Translations under genes and position numbers: made by a program
Source: an uncultured Alphaproteobacteria bacterium
Lineage (GTDB): Bacteria; Pseudomonadota; Alphaproteobacteria; Rhodospirillales; Rhodospirillaceae
Length of the DNA: 64,000 nucleotides
Direction of reading: 5' to 3'
Assembly (NCBI GenBank): GCA_902575965.1
Contig: CACGTM010000001.1
Span: 110,566 to 174,565 of the forward strand
Notes under the pieces: model-generated
What the model was told of the DNA's origin: nothing
What the model saw: only the letters and a program-made list of their open reading frames with translations
Databases searched by the model: none
Shown here: positions 9,644 to 18,219 of the stretch, piece by piece
How positions within the stretch are numbered: position 1 is the stretch's first letter
Layout of the letters: every line of letters begins with the position of its first letter

Positions 9644-9775
9644 CCAGATACATTATCAAAATTTATAAGTTTATGGGATACCAGTTGGCATGTGAACTGA
9701 GTGTAACATGGGGATAAATCAAAAAAAGTTAAATTAATATTAAAATCCTAAACAAACAGGATTAAAATAGCTCAT

Positions 9776-10336
9776 TTACTTTTCTACATTATTAGGATTA
9801 TTGGTTTTATTTTCTCCATCTTTTGAAGAATTTTCCAAATTAATATCGTTTGTTTCATTATTTTGCCCTTCAATATCATTTTCAGAGAGTTCTTCAGACC
9901 GTGAAACGGTAATTGAAATCTCAATTTCTACCTCAGGGTGAAGTTTAACTGGTATACTGTATTTTCCAAGTTCCTTAACAGGAGAATTAAGATCAATTTG
10001 TCCCTTTTCAATCTTTATTCCCTGTTCTTTAAGAGCGGCTGTAATATCTCTAGAGCTAACAGATCCATATAGTTGACCGGCTTCACTAGCTTGTCTAACT
10101 ATAATAATGTGAAGCCCCTCCATCTTGCTAGCAACCCTTAAAGCTTCATCTTTTCTTTTTAGGTTCACTGCTTCAAGTTCTGCTCTTTTGTCCTCAAAGT
10201 ATTTTCTATTGGTTTTATTAGCCCGAAGTGCTTTTTTTCTTGGCAACAAAAAATTCCTGGCAAAACCATTTTTAACTTTGACAACATCTCCCATTTGCCC
10301 AAGTTTATCTATTCTCTCAAGTAAAATTACTTCCAT
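9776..10336 (-). CDS. rplI: 50S ribosomal protein bL9
   Basis: Ribosomal protein L9 of the large subunit. The N-terminal domain begins MEVILLERIDKLG and carries the signature GDVVKVKNGFARNFLLP. A long central helix follows, then the C-terminal domain with SVSSRDI. At 186 residues it is longer than the usual 148-150. The excess is an Asn/Glu/Asp-rich low-complexity tail from about residue 155 (NDIEGQNNETND and similar). It is the last gene of the rpsF-rpsR-rplI operon, 21 bp after rpsR. Confidence 0.97.
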   Translation of the reverse strand: MEVILLERIDKLGQMGDVVKVKNGFARNFLLPRKKALRANKTNRKYFEDKRAELEAVNLKRKDEALRVASKMEGLHIIIVRQASEAGQLYGSVSSRDITAALKEQGIKIEKGQIDLNSPVKELGKYSIPVKLHPEVEIEISITVSRSEELSENDIEGQNNETNDINLENSSKDGENKTNNPNNVEK

Positions 10337-10357
10337 TATTGAAAACTCCGTTAAAGA

Positions 10358-10594
10358 TTATTCATTAACAACATAAGGGAGAAGAGCCAAATATCTAGCT
10401 CTTTTGATAGCTATTGTAAGTTCTCTCTGTTTTTTTGCAGATACAGCTGTGATTCTGCTTGGTATGATTTTTCCCTTTTCTGAGATGTATCTTTGCAGGA
10501 GTCTAATATCCTTGTAATCAATTTTTGGCGAGTTGGGAGAAGAAAAAGGACAGCTTTTTTTTCTCTTTGTAAATTGTTTTTGTCTTTGATTCAC
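10358..10594 (-). CDS. rpsR: 30S ribosomal protein bS18
   Basis: A 78-residue small-subunit protein with the S18 core [18 protein letters not shown] and [20 protein letters not shown] (residues about 25-66). It pairs with S6 on the 30S platform. It overlaps the 3' end of rpsF by 4 bp, which is the usual translational coupling for these partners. The N-terminal stretch contains one cysteine (KKSCPF) rather than a zinc-binding set, so this looks like a zinc-independent form. Confidence 0.96.
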   Translation of the reverse strand: MNQRQKQFTKRKKSCPFSSPNSPKIDYKDIRLLQRYISEKGKIIPSRITAVSAKKQRELTIAIKRARYLALLPYVVNE

Positions 10595-11040
10595 TTGCTA
10601 TCTCCCTTATTGGAGCTTGTATTTATTTCGTTCGTGTTAGACTTTTCTCTACCATTTCCAGTATTTTGTTTCATTTCAGCTTCTGTATTTGTTGATTCTG
10701 ACTGTAGACCTGTCTTTCCTCTGCTGGATATAATTATTGATTCATTTTCTTCATGTTCATCAACCCTAATTGTTAGATATCTTAGGACCTGTTCCATGAT
10801 TCTCATTCTTCTCTCATAATCATTTATAGCATCAGGTTCTCCTTGAATATTAAAAAGAAGATAATGACCTTTTCTATTTTTTTTAATTCTATAAGCTAGG
10901 CTTCTAAGTCCCCAATTTTCCCTCTTTAATACTTTGGCGCCTTGCTCTTCAAGTATTTTAGAAAGATCATCTGCTAGAGCCTCTGCTTGAGTTACAGATA
11001 TGTCTTGACGTGCAATTACTACACTTTCATAGAGTTGCAT
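10591..11040 (-). CDS. rpsF: 30S ribosomal protein bS6
   Basis: S6 binds S18 and the central domain of 16S rRNA. The core [15 protein letters not shown] and the [21 protein letters not shown] region, plus [15 protein letters not shown], match S6. At 149 residues it has a tail from about residue 108 rich in Ser, Asn, Thr and Glu. S6 tails are known to be variable and in E. coli receive glutamates from RimK; here the tail is longer and mixed. It is the first gene of the operon, with a clear AAGGAG ribosome-binding site 8 bases before the ATG and a promoter and leader described separately. Confidence 0.96.
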   Translation of the reverse strand: MQLYESVVIARQDISVTQAEALADDLSKILEEQGAKVLKRENWGLRSLAYRIKKNRKGHYLLFNIQGEPDAINDYERRMRIMEQVLRYLTIRVDEHEENESIIISSRGKTGLQSESTNTEAEMKQNTGNGREKSNTNEINTSSNKGDSK

Positions 11041-11094
11041 AAAAAACTCTCCTTATGGCTTGTCTCATCCCTAATTTTACAAATAATGGGCATA

Positions 11095-11108
11095 GCCGTT
11101 TTACCGGC
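11095..11108 (-). promoter_or_regulatory. Candidate S6:S18 autoregulatory leader hairpin upstream of rpsF
   Basis: On the rpsF strand the leader contains GCCG-GTAAAA-CGGC, a 4 bp G/C stem that stands out in very AT-rich surroundings. It lies about 55 bases before the rpsF ATG and downstream of the candidate promoter. S6:S18 complexes are known to bind a CCG-containing structure in the rpsF leader of many bacteria. Position and the CCG support that role, but I cannot confirm the full consensus by eye. Confidence 0.35.
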
Positions 11109-11125
11109 GAGGAGTTAAAAAAAGG

Positions 11126-11153
11126 AATATACACAATTTACATATTCTATCAA
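11126..11153 (-). promoter_or_regulatory. Candidate sigma-70 promoter of rpsF-rpsR-rplI
   Basis: Read on the minus strand, TTGATA is followed after 16 bases by TATATT, a near-consensus -35/-10 pair. Initiation would fall near base 11119 and give a leader of about 78 bases before rpsF, which contains the G/C hairpin. The divergent fabD gene starts on the other side of this 195 bp gap; its own promoter is not clear to me. Confidence 0.5.
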
Positions 11154-11235
11154 GACCTTGCTTGTATATTACTTTGTGGGTTAATTTATTGCTAATCTAA
11201 TAAATTAAGGAATTAATTTTTTTGGGAAATTTATT

Positions 11236-12180
11236 ATGAAGCGCGCATTTGTATTCCCTGGTCAAGGCTCTCAGGCTGTTGGAATGGGTAAAGATTTAAA
11301 TAAGGCGTTTATAGAGGCAAAAGAAGTATTTCAAGAGATTGATGATGCTATTAGCCTATCATTATCAAAGTTAATGTTTGAGGGGCCTGATAGTGAATTA
11401 ATGTTAACTGAAAATGCCCAGGTGGCGATAATGGCTGTAAGTATTGCAGCTATCAGGATTATTGAACGCCAGGGGAATCTTAAAATTTCTGAAGTCGCAG
11501 ACTTTGTTGCTGGTCATTCATTAGGGGAGTACAGTGCTCTGGCAGCATCCAGATCAATACCCCTCTCAGAAACAGCCTCTTTATTAAGAAAAAGAGGAAA
11601 ATCAATGCAAAATGCTGTTCCTTTGGGCGAAGGAGCAATGGTTGCCCTTATTGGCTCAAGTTTTGAAGATGTTCAGGCTTTGATCGGGCAAAGTAAACTA
11701 AAAGGAGAAATATGCTCAATTGCTAACGACAATGCTCCTGGTCAGCTAGTTGTTTCAGGAAATAAAAAATCTGTTCTCAATACTATTGATAAATCAAAAG
11801 ATTTTGGAGTTAAAAAGGCGGTATTACTTGCTGTCAGTGCACCTTTTCACTGCTCGTTAATGGAGCCAGCAAAAAATGTAATGAAAGATGAGATTGAAAA
11901 AGTGAAATTTTATAATTTGGAATTGCCAATTGTAACTAACATATCAGCTCAGCAGGAAGAGGATACTGATAAAATTAAACAATTATTAATCGAACAAATT
12001 ACAGGAATGGTAAGGTGGCGTGAGAGTATAACTAATCTTTACCACAATGGTGTTGGTGAAATAATTGAAATTGGGGCAGGAAAAGTTTTATCTGGACTTA
12101 ATAAGAGAATCAATAAGGAAATAACCTCCCGAAATATTGAAAATGTCCAGGATATTGATAATTTTTTGGAGAGCTTATAG
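11236..12180 (+). CDS. fabD: Malonyl-CoA:ACP transacylase
   Basis: Transfers malonyl from CoA to acyl carrier protein, loading extender units for type II fatty-acid synthesis. In the 314-residue protein the nucleophile is S95 in GHSLGEYSA, the general base H205 in APFHCSLM, and the substrate-binding GQGSQ motif is at residues 9-13. It is the first gene of the fabD-fabG-acpP-fabF block and starts divergently from rpsF. The length and the ATG start fit the family. Confidence 0.97.
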   Translation: MKRAFVFPGQGSQAVGMGKDLNKAFIEAKEVFQEIDDAISLSLSKLMFEGPDSELMLTENAQVAIMAVSIAAIRIIERQGNLKISEVADFVAGHSLGEYSALAASRSIPLSETASLLRKRGKSMQNAVPLGEGAMVALIGSSFEDVQALIGQSKLKGEICSIANDNAPGQLVVSGNKKSVLNTIDKSKDFGVKKAVLLAVSAPFHCSLMEPAKNVMKDEIEKVKFYNLELPIVTNISAQQEEDTDKIKQLLIEQITGMVRWRESITNLYHNGVGEIIEIGAGKVLSGLNKRINKEITSRNIENVQDIDNFLESL

Positions 12181-12198
12181 GCTTGAAGGGGGATAAAT

Positions 12199-12936
12199 GT
12201 GTTTGACTTAAATGGAAAGGTAGCCCTTGTAACAGGAGCAACTGGAGGCATAGGATCAGCAATTTGCAGGGTATTAAGTGAAAAAGGTGTAACAGTAGTT
12301 GGAACTGGAACAAGAGAGGAAGAGCTTAAAAAAGTTGTATCAAGCCTTACAAATAATGCTCATGCAATACCTTGTGACTTGAGAAGCAGTGAGTCGTTAA
12401 AAAGTTTTACTCAAAAGCTTGAGAAAGCTGTTGGTGTCCCAGATATTCTGGTAAATAATGCTGGAATAACTAGAGATAATTTATTTATAAGAATGAATGA
12501 TGAGCATTTTAATGAGGTCTTAGAGCTTAATCTAAAGTCAGTTTTTAGAGTCACTAAATCACTAATTAAGGGGATGTTGAAGAGGAGAAGTGGAAGAATT
12601 ATATCTATATCATCAGTTGTTGGTTCTACGGGAAATCCAGGACAAGTTAACTATTCTGCGTCTAAAGCAGGAATTGAAGGGTTTACTAAGTCTCTGGCAT
12701 TAGAAGTTGCGTCAAGAGGCATTACGGTCAATTGTATTGCTCCAGGGTTAATTAATAGCCCAATGACTGATTCTCTTTCAGAAGAGAGAAAAGATAATAT
12801 CTTGAAAACTATTCCTTGTGGTAGTTTTGGGGCAGGAGACGATGTTGCTGCAGCTCTAGTTTTTCTTGCTTCTGATGAAGCAAGTTATATAACTGGGCAA
12901 ACAATTCACGTAAATGGGGGCATGGCAATGTATTAA
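12199..12936 (+). CDS. fabG: 3-oxoacyl-ACP reductase FabG
   Basis: NADPH-dependent reductase of the fatty-acid elongation cycle. The 245-residue SDR has TGATGGIG at residues 12-19, NNAG at 86-89, the catalytic S139, Y152 and K156 (NYSASKAG), and the late PG-L-I-N region. The start is GTG at 12199, preceded by the strong purine-rich site AAGGGGG. An ATG two bases earlier is in another frame. It lies 18 bp after fabD, between fabD and acpP, which supports the FabG role over other SDRs. Confidence 0.97.
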   Translation: MFDLNGKVALVTGATGGIGSAICRVLSEKGVTVVGTGTREEELKKVVSSLTNNAHAIPCDLRSSESLKSFTQKLEKAVGVPDILVNNAGITRDNLFIRMNDEHFNEVLELNLKSVFRVTKSLIKGMLKRRSGRIISISSVVGSTGNPGQVNYSASKAGIEGFTKSLALEVASRGITVNCIAPGLINSPMTDSLSEERKDNILKTIPCGSFGAGDDVAAALVFLASDEASYITGQTIHVNGGMAMY

Positions 12937-12985
12937 GCTATTTCCAGGGGGTTGCCTCTATAGCCATGTTGAATTAAGTATAGAT

Positions 12986-13014
12986 TTAAAGTTTTATGCA
13001 TAATAAAGTATAAT
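12986..13014 (+). promoter_or_regulatory. Candidate promoter of acpP
   Basis: TTAAAG at 12986-12991 is followed after 17 bases by a perfect TATAAT at 13009-13014, about 45 bases before the acpP ATG. The -35 element is weak but the -10 is consensus. A dedicated promoter would fit the high expression needed for ACP. Confidence 0.4.
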
Positions 13015-13059
13015 AATAAGTAAGTAGTTTATTTTTTTAATTTTGTGGAGAAGGACAGC

Positions 13060-13296
13060 ATGAGTGACGTTGCAGATAGGGTAAAGAAAATTGTTTTGGA
13101 ACATTTGGGCGTTGAAGAATCTCAAGTTACAGAGAATGCAAGCTTTATAGATGACCTTGGGGCAGATAGTCTTGATACGGTTGAGCTTGTAATGGCCTTC
13201 GAAGAAGAATTTGGTACAGAGATATCAGATGATGCTGCAGAAAAAATTCTAACAGTTAAAGATGCAATAGCTTATATAGAAGAAAACATATCATAA
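13060..13296 (+). CDS. acpP: Acyl carrier protein AcpP
   Basis: The 78-residue carrier of acyl chains in fatty-acid synthesis. The phosphopantetheine serine is S37 in [10 protein letters not shown], in the canonical DSL motif, and the protein is very acidic. I place the start at ATG 13060 (MSDVADRV). An in-frame GTG at 13045 is part of the ribosome-binding region GGAGAAGGAC and would add five unusual residues. It sits between fabG and fabF, as in most proteobacteria. A second, more divergent ACP in this window serves the sphingolipid locus. Confidence 0.97.
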   Translation: MSDVADRVKKIVLEHLGVEESQVTENASFIDDLGADSLDTVELVMAFEEEFGTEISDDAAEKILTVKDAIAYIEENIS

Positions 13297-13370
13297 TAAC
13301 TCTTACTAATTGTTAATGGTCAATGTTTTGGCTCTTTCTTTTTTTTTGCTAATTTCATTAGGGTTGGTTT

Positions 13371-14633
13371 ATGACAAGAGTTGTTATAACTGGCATGGGT
13401 CTTATTACTCCATTAGGTAGGGGTGTAAATGCAAACTGGAAATCCTTGATTTCTGGTGTTTCTGGGATTACCTCAATTAGTAAATTTGATACAAAAGACT
13501 TTACCTGTAAAATTGGTGGAGAAGTTCCAGTTACCAATGCGCATAAATCTTTTTTTGATGTAGATGCATTTATCTCTCCCAAAGAAAAAAAAAGAATGGA
13601 TGATTTTATTCTTTTCGGCTTGGCAGCTGCTGATGATGCAATAGCTGACTCAGGATGGAAGCCCCAAAATGAATTACAATGTCAGAGAACTGGGGTTATT
13701 ATAGGCTCAGGTATTGGGGGTCTTCAAACAATATATGATAATTCTATAGTTTTGAAGGAGCAAGGTCCTAGAAGAATATCGCCATTTTTTATTCCCTCAA
13801 GTTTAATAAATTTAATTTCTGGACAGGTATCAATTAGACACAATTTTAGAGGTCCAAATCATGCAGTTGTTACGGCTTGCTCAACAGGTGCTCATGCAAT
13901 TGGTGATGCCGCGAGAATTATAAAATATGGAAATGCAGATGTAATGATTGCTGGTGGGGCTGAAGCTGCTTTATGCCCACTTGGGGTTGCGGGTTTTTCT
14001 TCAATAAAAGCTCTTTCCACCTCATTTAATGATCAACCTGAGAAAGCCTCGAGGCCATGGGATCAGTCTAGAGATGGGTTTGTTATGGGCGAGGGTTCAG
14101 GTATTGTGGTTCTTGAGAGTTATGAGCATGCAAAGTCAAGGAATGCAAAAGTATATGGTGAAATACTAGGATACGGCCTTTCAGGTGATGCATATCACAT
14201 TACAGCACCTGCAGAAAATGGAGATGGAGGTTTTAGAGCAATGAAAAGCGCAATTAATGATGCAAGTCTAGACTTACCAGATATTGATTATATTAATGCT
14301 CATGGAACATCGACCCCCAAAGGTGACATGATTGAATTAAATGCAGTTAAAAGATTATTCAAGCAAGATGTAAATAATTTATCAATGTCCTCAACAAAGT
14401 CTTCAACAGGTCATTTGCTTGGTGCATCCGGTAGTGTTGAATTTATTTTTTCAGCTCTATCCATAAAAAATCAAATTGCTCCACCAACACTAAATTTGGA
14501 TAACCCTTCAGATGGGTGTGATATTGACTTAGTCCCAAATTCAGCAAAAGAGATAAAAATTAGACATGTATTATCTAATTCTTTTGGTTTTGGAGGAACA
14601 AATGCATCCCTAGTATTAGGGCCCTCACCATAG
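13371..14633 (+). CDS. fabF: 3-oxoacyl-ACP synthase II (KAS II)
   Basis: The condensing enzyme that elongates acyl-ACP with malonyl-ACP. The Cys-His-His triad is C170 in TACSTGAHA, H311 in NAHGTSTPKGD and H348 in TGHLLGASG, with K343 also conserved. The 420-residue length is standard. It is 74 bp after acpP. The gap contains a run of nine T but only a very weak hairpin before it, so I do not call a terminator. mltG follows immediately. Confidence 0.97.
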   Translation: MTRVVITGMGLITPLGRGVNANWKSLISGVSGITSISKFDTKDFTCKIGGEVPVTNAHKSFFDVDAFISPKEKKRMDDFILFGLAAADDAIADSGWKPQNELQCQRTGVIIGSGIGGLQTIYDNSIVLKEQGPRRISPFFIPSSLINLISGQVSIRHNFRGPNHAVVTACSTGAHAIGDAARIIKYGNADVMIAGGAEAALCPLGVAGFSSIKALSTSFNDQPEKASRPWDQSRDGFVMGEGSGIVVLESYEHAKSRNAKVYGEILGYGLSGDAYHITAPAENGDGGFRAMKSAINDASLDLPDIDYINAHGTSTPKGDMIELNAVKRLFKQDVNNLSMSSTKSSTGHLLGASGSVEFIFSALSIKNQIAPPTLNLDNPSDGCDIDLVPNSAKEIKIRHVLSNSFGFGGTNASLVLGPSP

Positions 14634-14645
14634 GTGAGTTTTTCT

Positions 14646-15617
14646 ATGCACAAATTGAGAATCTTTTTATCAATCCTATTCTTATTACTAATAATTTTTA
14701 TTTCTTTTTTTCTTTATTTTTTGCAAAGTTTAAATTCTTCAGTTGGTCATATTGCTCAAGACACCAAATTTATCATAAATCCAGGTCAAAGCCTCGGGGA
14801 AATATCGGATCAACTTCAGGATTTAGGAATTATTTCATCCGCCCAGTATTTCAAGTTTTATGCAGTTATTACAAGGAAAGATCAAAGTCTTAAGGCAGGC
14901 GAATATTTATTTGAACCTAATGAGAAGATAGTCACAGTTTTAAATAAAATAGTTAATAATGATACTTATGAGAGATATTTAACTATACCTGAGGGTTTAA
15001 CTTCCATTCAAATTTTAAATTTAATAAATAATGCTGAAGGTATGAATGATGCTCAACTAGAGACACTTGATGAGGGTTCTATTCTTCCTGAAACCTATAA
15101 TTATTCTTGGGGGGGAGATAGAAAGGAATTGCTTCATAGAATGAAAAAGTCTCTTGAAGATTTTGTAGAAAAGGCTTGGTTATTAAGAAAAGATAACCTT
15201 CCTTTTTCTTCAATAAATGAGGCTTTGATATTAGCTTCAATAGTTGAAAAAGAAACAAGCTTGGAAAGAGAGAGGTCTAAAGTAGCTTCAGTTTTTGTTA
15301 ATCGGCTAAGAAAAGGAATGCGTTTACAGTCTGACCCAACAGTTATATATGGTATAGATAAGAATGGTTTTCTGGGAAGAAAAATTACTCGTTCTGATTT
15401 AAATGGTTATACCGAATTTAATACTTATAAAATTCCTGGTCTTCCGCCTAATCCAATTTGTCATGCAGGTAAAAGCTCAATAATGGCAGTGTTGAATCCA
15501 GAGGAAACTGACTATCTATATTTTGTAGCTGATGGTTTAGGTGGTCATGTATTTGCAAAGACATTGAGGGCACATAATAAAAATGTTTCAAAGTGGAGAA
15601 GATTAGAAAATAAATAA
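14646..15617 (+). CDS. mltG: Endolytic murein transglycosylase MltG
   Basis: MltG (YceG) is an inner-membrane lytic transglycosylase that cuts nascent glycan strands. The protein has one N-terminal membrane segment (about residues 6-26), a LysM-like part, and the family motif ASIVEKET with the catalytic glutamate about 200 residues in, followed by SVFVNRL, LQSDPTVIYG and YNTYKIPGLPP-type sequence. I choose ATG 14646, four codons after an in-frame GTG at 14634, because AGGTGAG lies 7 bases before it. fabF-mltG-gmk order is common in alphaproteobacteria. Confidence 0.94.
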   Translation: MHKLRIFLSILFLLLIIFISFFLYFLQSLNSSVGHIAQDTKFIINPGQSLGEISDQLQDLGIISSAQYFKFYAVITRKDQSLKAGEYLFEPNEKIVTVLNKIVNNDTYERYLTIPEGLTSIQILNLINNAEGMNDAQLETLDEGSILPETYNYSWGGDRKELLHRMKKSLEDFVEKAWLLRKDNLPFSSINEALILASIVEKETSLERERSKVASVFVNRLRKGMRLQSDPTVIYGIDKNGFLGRKITRSDLNGYTEFNTYKIPGLPPNPICHAGKSSIMAVLNPEETDYLYFVADGLGGHVFAKTLRAHNKNVSKWRRLENK

Positions 15618-15644
15618 CAAATGTTTTTATAGGATAAAATCTAA

Positions 15645-16283
15645 ATGTCACCAATATCTGTAAAAAGAAGAGGAATAATGTTTGTCTTGTCTTCACCTTC
15701 TGGGGCTGGAAAAACAACCGTAGCTCAAGAAGTTCTGAAGCAGGAAAAGAATTTAAATATCTCTGTCTCGTGCACTACAAGAAAAGCAAGACCTTCTGAA
15801 AGGGATGGTATAGACTATTATTTTATTTCTGAAAACCAATACAAAGAAAAAGTTAATGAAGGAGAATTCCTTGAGCATGCCGAGGTTTTTGGTAACTATT
15901 ATGGCACACCAAAGTTTGTGGTCGAAAAGTATTTAGATGCAGGGCAGGATGTAATTTTTGATATAGATTGGCAAGGAACACAACAGTTAGCGGAGAATGC
16001 AAGAGATGATCTGGTGAGTATATTTATTTTGCCTCCATCAATAGAAGTCTTGGAAAAAAGACTAATAGGCAGGAATCAAGATACAGATGAAGTTGTTAAT
16101 AGAAGAATGTCAAAAGCATCAGATGAAATGAGTCACTGGCCTGAATACGACTACGTCATCATAAATGAGAATCTTGAAGAAACAATATTTGATGTTAGAT
16201 CTATATTAAATGCCGAGAGATTAAAAAGGCTTAGGTTAAAAGGCCTTGTTAGTTTTGTAAACAAATTAAGATCTAAGCAATAA
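15645..16283 (+). CDS. gmk: Guanylate kinase
   Basis: Phosphorylates GMP to GDP with ATP. The 212-residue protein has the P-loop SSPSGAGKTT at residues 16-25, the GMP-binding region SVSCTTRKARPSERDGIDYYF (motif ends SVSCTTR and DGIDYYF), and DIDWQG before the lid. Size is normal. It is 27 bp after mltG and just ahead of the betaine transporter genes, which look like a separate functional unit though only 13 bp away. Confidence 0.97.
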   Translation: MSPISVKRRGIMFVLSSPSGAGKTTVAQEVLKQEKNLNISVSCTTRKARPSERDGIDYYFISENQYKEKVNEGEFLEHAEVFGNYYGTPKFVVEKYLDAGQDVIFDIDWQGTQQLAENARDDLVSIFILPPSIEVLEKRLIGRNQDTDEVVNRRMSKASDEMSHWPEYDYVIINENLEETIFDVRSILNAERLKRLRLKGLVSFVNKLRSKQ

Positions 16284-16296
16284 GGAATTAGGTATA

Positions 16297-17316
16297 ATGA
16301 GAGGTAAAGAAATTATAATTTTTGTTTTTTTCTTTCATTTTTTGACTGCTTTACCACTTTTATCCTGTGATCTTGATAGGCCAATCGTTTTTGCAGGCTT
16401 AGATTGGAAGTCCAATCATTTTCACACAGAAGTAGCAAGATATATTTTAGAAAAAGGTTATGATTGTGACACAGAAATTTTACCTGGCACCAACATACCC
16501 TTGCTTCAAGGTGTTGCTCAAGGTCATATCGATATTGTTATGGAAGTCTGGAAAGATAATGTTAATAAGGTATGGAGTCGTGCATTACAAAGAAATCAAG
16601 TTGTTGAGCTGGGATTAAACTTTTCTGATGCTAAGCAGGGTTGGTTTGTTCCTAAGTATTTGGTTAAAGGTCCAAATGCGCTAGCACCTGACTTAGTTTC
16701 TGTTGGGGATCTGGTAAAGTATAAAGCGTTATTTAGTGACCCTGAGGAACCGTCAAAGGGAAGATTTTATAATTGTATTGCTGGATGGAATTGTGAAATT
16801 ATAAATTCTGCAAAACTTAAGGCTTATGGTTTAAACGAACATTTTACAAATTTTAGGCCAGGAACTGCTGCCTCACTTTCAGCAGCAATTGCTTCAGCAT
16901 ACAAAAAAGAGGTACCTATTTTAACTTATTATTGGCAACCTACATGGCTTCTTGGTATCTATGAAATGATTGAGTTAAAAGAGCCTGAGTTTGATGAATC
17001 TATTTTTTCTAGACTAGCGGTTGAAGAAAACCCAAATAAAGCGACTGCCTACCCAGTTCTTGACGTATACATTGGTGTCAATAAAGACTTCGCTTCTAAT
17101 GCTCCTGAGATAGTCAAGTTTCTTAAGAGCTATAGAACTGACTCAATTTTAATTAATAAAATGCTTGCTTATATGCATAAAAAAGGTGCCTCTTCTCAAG
17201 AAACTGCGAAAATGTTTTTGAAAGAATATCCGGCATATTGGAAGGAATGGGTTAGTGAGGAAATATTTAAGGAAATTAGTAAAGAATTAAGTCACTCGAT
17301 TACTACCATATATTAA
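16297..17316 (+). CDS. Glycine betaine/choline-type ABC transporter substrate-binding protein (ProX/OpuAC)
   Basis: A 339-residue exported binding protein of the OpuAC family. The N-terminal 23 residues are a hydrophobic signal ending LPLLSC. The cysteine at position 24 makes a loose lipobox, so it may be a lipoprotein or simply Sec-exported. The mature part has FAGLDWKSNHFHTEVARYILE and GHIDIVMEVWKDN-type sequence (only parts quoted), and tryptophan/tyrosine-rich stretches TYYWQPTW such as form the aromatic box for quaternary amines. Permease and ATPase genes follow directly. The exact ligand (betaine, proline betaine, choline) cannot be read. Confidence 0.88.
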   Translation: MRGKEIIIFVFFFHFLTALPLLSCDLDRPIVFAGLDWKSNHFHTEVARYILEKGYDCDTEILPGTNIPLLQGVAQGHIDIVMEVWKDNVNKVWSRALQRNQVVELGLNFSDAKQGWFVPKYLVKGPNALAPDLVSVGDLVKYKALFSDPEEPSKGRFYNCIAGWNCEIINSAKLKAYGLNEHFTNFRPGTAASLSAAIASAYKKEVPILTYYWQPTWLLGIYEMIELKEPEFDESIFSRLAVEENPNKATAYPVLDVYIGVNKDFASNAPEIVKFLKSYRTDSILINKMLAYMHKKGASSQETAKMFLKEYPAYWKEWVSEEIFKEISKELSHSITTIY

Positions 17317-17355
17317 TTATTTATATTTCATTATTCTTTTTTGGATGAGGAAAAA

Positions 17356-18219
17356 ATGTTTCCAGATCATTTTACTTTTTCTATTGATAATTACGTTAAT
17401 AAATTTGTTGATTGGTTAATAATTAACCATGGTGAATTTTTTGTAAATTCTTCTAATTTCATAGTAAAGTTATTTATTCCATTTGAAAATCTTCTAAGGA
17501 TATCACCTTGGTGGTTAATCATTTCTGTGATAGGAGTTCTGTCCTTTTTTTCTACAAGAAGCTTTAAGTTTTCTATTGTAATGATGTCGCTCCTTTTTTT
17601 GATGGGTATCTTAGGTTTGTGGGATGAGTCAATGCAGACATTGTCCTTAGTTCTGATTTCAACCTTTTTAGTTATTTGCTTGGGCCTACCGCTTGGTATT
17701 TTACTTTCCAAGTCAGGGAAAATTAGATTTTTCATTTTACCAGTCTTGGATGCTATGCAGACTTTGCCAAGTTTTGTTTATCTAATACCTGTTCTTATGT
17801 TATTTGGTTTGGGAAAAGTACCTGCATTGATTGCTACGATTATATATGCATTACCACCTGTTGTGAAATTAACAGATCTTGGTATTAGACAGGTTGATAA
17901 AAGAATAATTGATGCAACTGATTCATTTGGAGCCACAGCTTTTCAAAAACTTCTCAAAGTCGAGCTCCCACTTGCTTTACCATCAATTATGCTTGGTATA
18001 AATCAGGCAACTATGATGGCTTTGTCCATGGTTGTAATAGCTTCAATGATTGGAAACCGAGGTCTTGGACAAGAGGTGCTGTTAGGAATTAACACCCTTG
18101 ATGTAGGAAGGGGGTCGGCGGCTGGTATTGCTATTGTTGCAATGGCAATTGTAATAGATAGGCTAACGCAATCATTTAGTATTAAGTTACAGAAAAATAA
18201 GGGTATAAATCAGAATTGA
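17356..18219 (+). CDS. Betaine-type ABC transporter permease (ProW/OpuAB)
   Basis: A permease of the ProW family: N-terminal extra hydrophobic segments, then the core with about five membrane segments and the EAA loop GATAFQKLLKVELPLALPSI, the contact site for the ATPase. QTLPSFVYLIP and NQATMMALSMVVIASMIG are typical ProW patterns. ATG 17356 is preferred because GAGG lies about 8 bases upstream; an in-frame TTG at 17341 lacks such a site. It overlaps the start of the ATPase gene. Confidence 0.9.
   Translation: MFPDHFTFSIDNYVNKFVDWLIINHGEFFVNSSNFIVKLFIPFENLLRISPWWLIISVIGVLSFFSTRSFKFSIVMMSLLFLMGILGLWDESMQTLSLVLISTFLVICLGLPLGILLSKSGKIRFFILPVLDAMQTLPSFVYLIPVLMLFGLGKVPALIATIIYALPPVVKLTDLGIRQVDKRIIDATDSFGATAFQKLLKVELPLALPSIMLGINQATMMALSMVVIASMIGNRGLGQEVLLGINTLDVGRGSAAGIAIVAMAIVIDRLTQSFSIKLQKNKGINQN

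Noticed and set aside
9709..9717. TTATCCCCA on the minus strand before dnaB, one mismatch from a DnaA box.
   Set aside because: It is a single copy with a mismatch, with no cluster of boxes or dnaA/dnaN/hemE nearby; not evidence for an origin.
13297..13370. Possible terminator between acpP and fabF (run of nine T).
   Set aside because: The only hairpin before it is a 4 bp A/T-rich stem; too weak to call, and co-transcription with fabF is expected.
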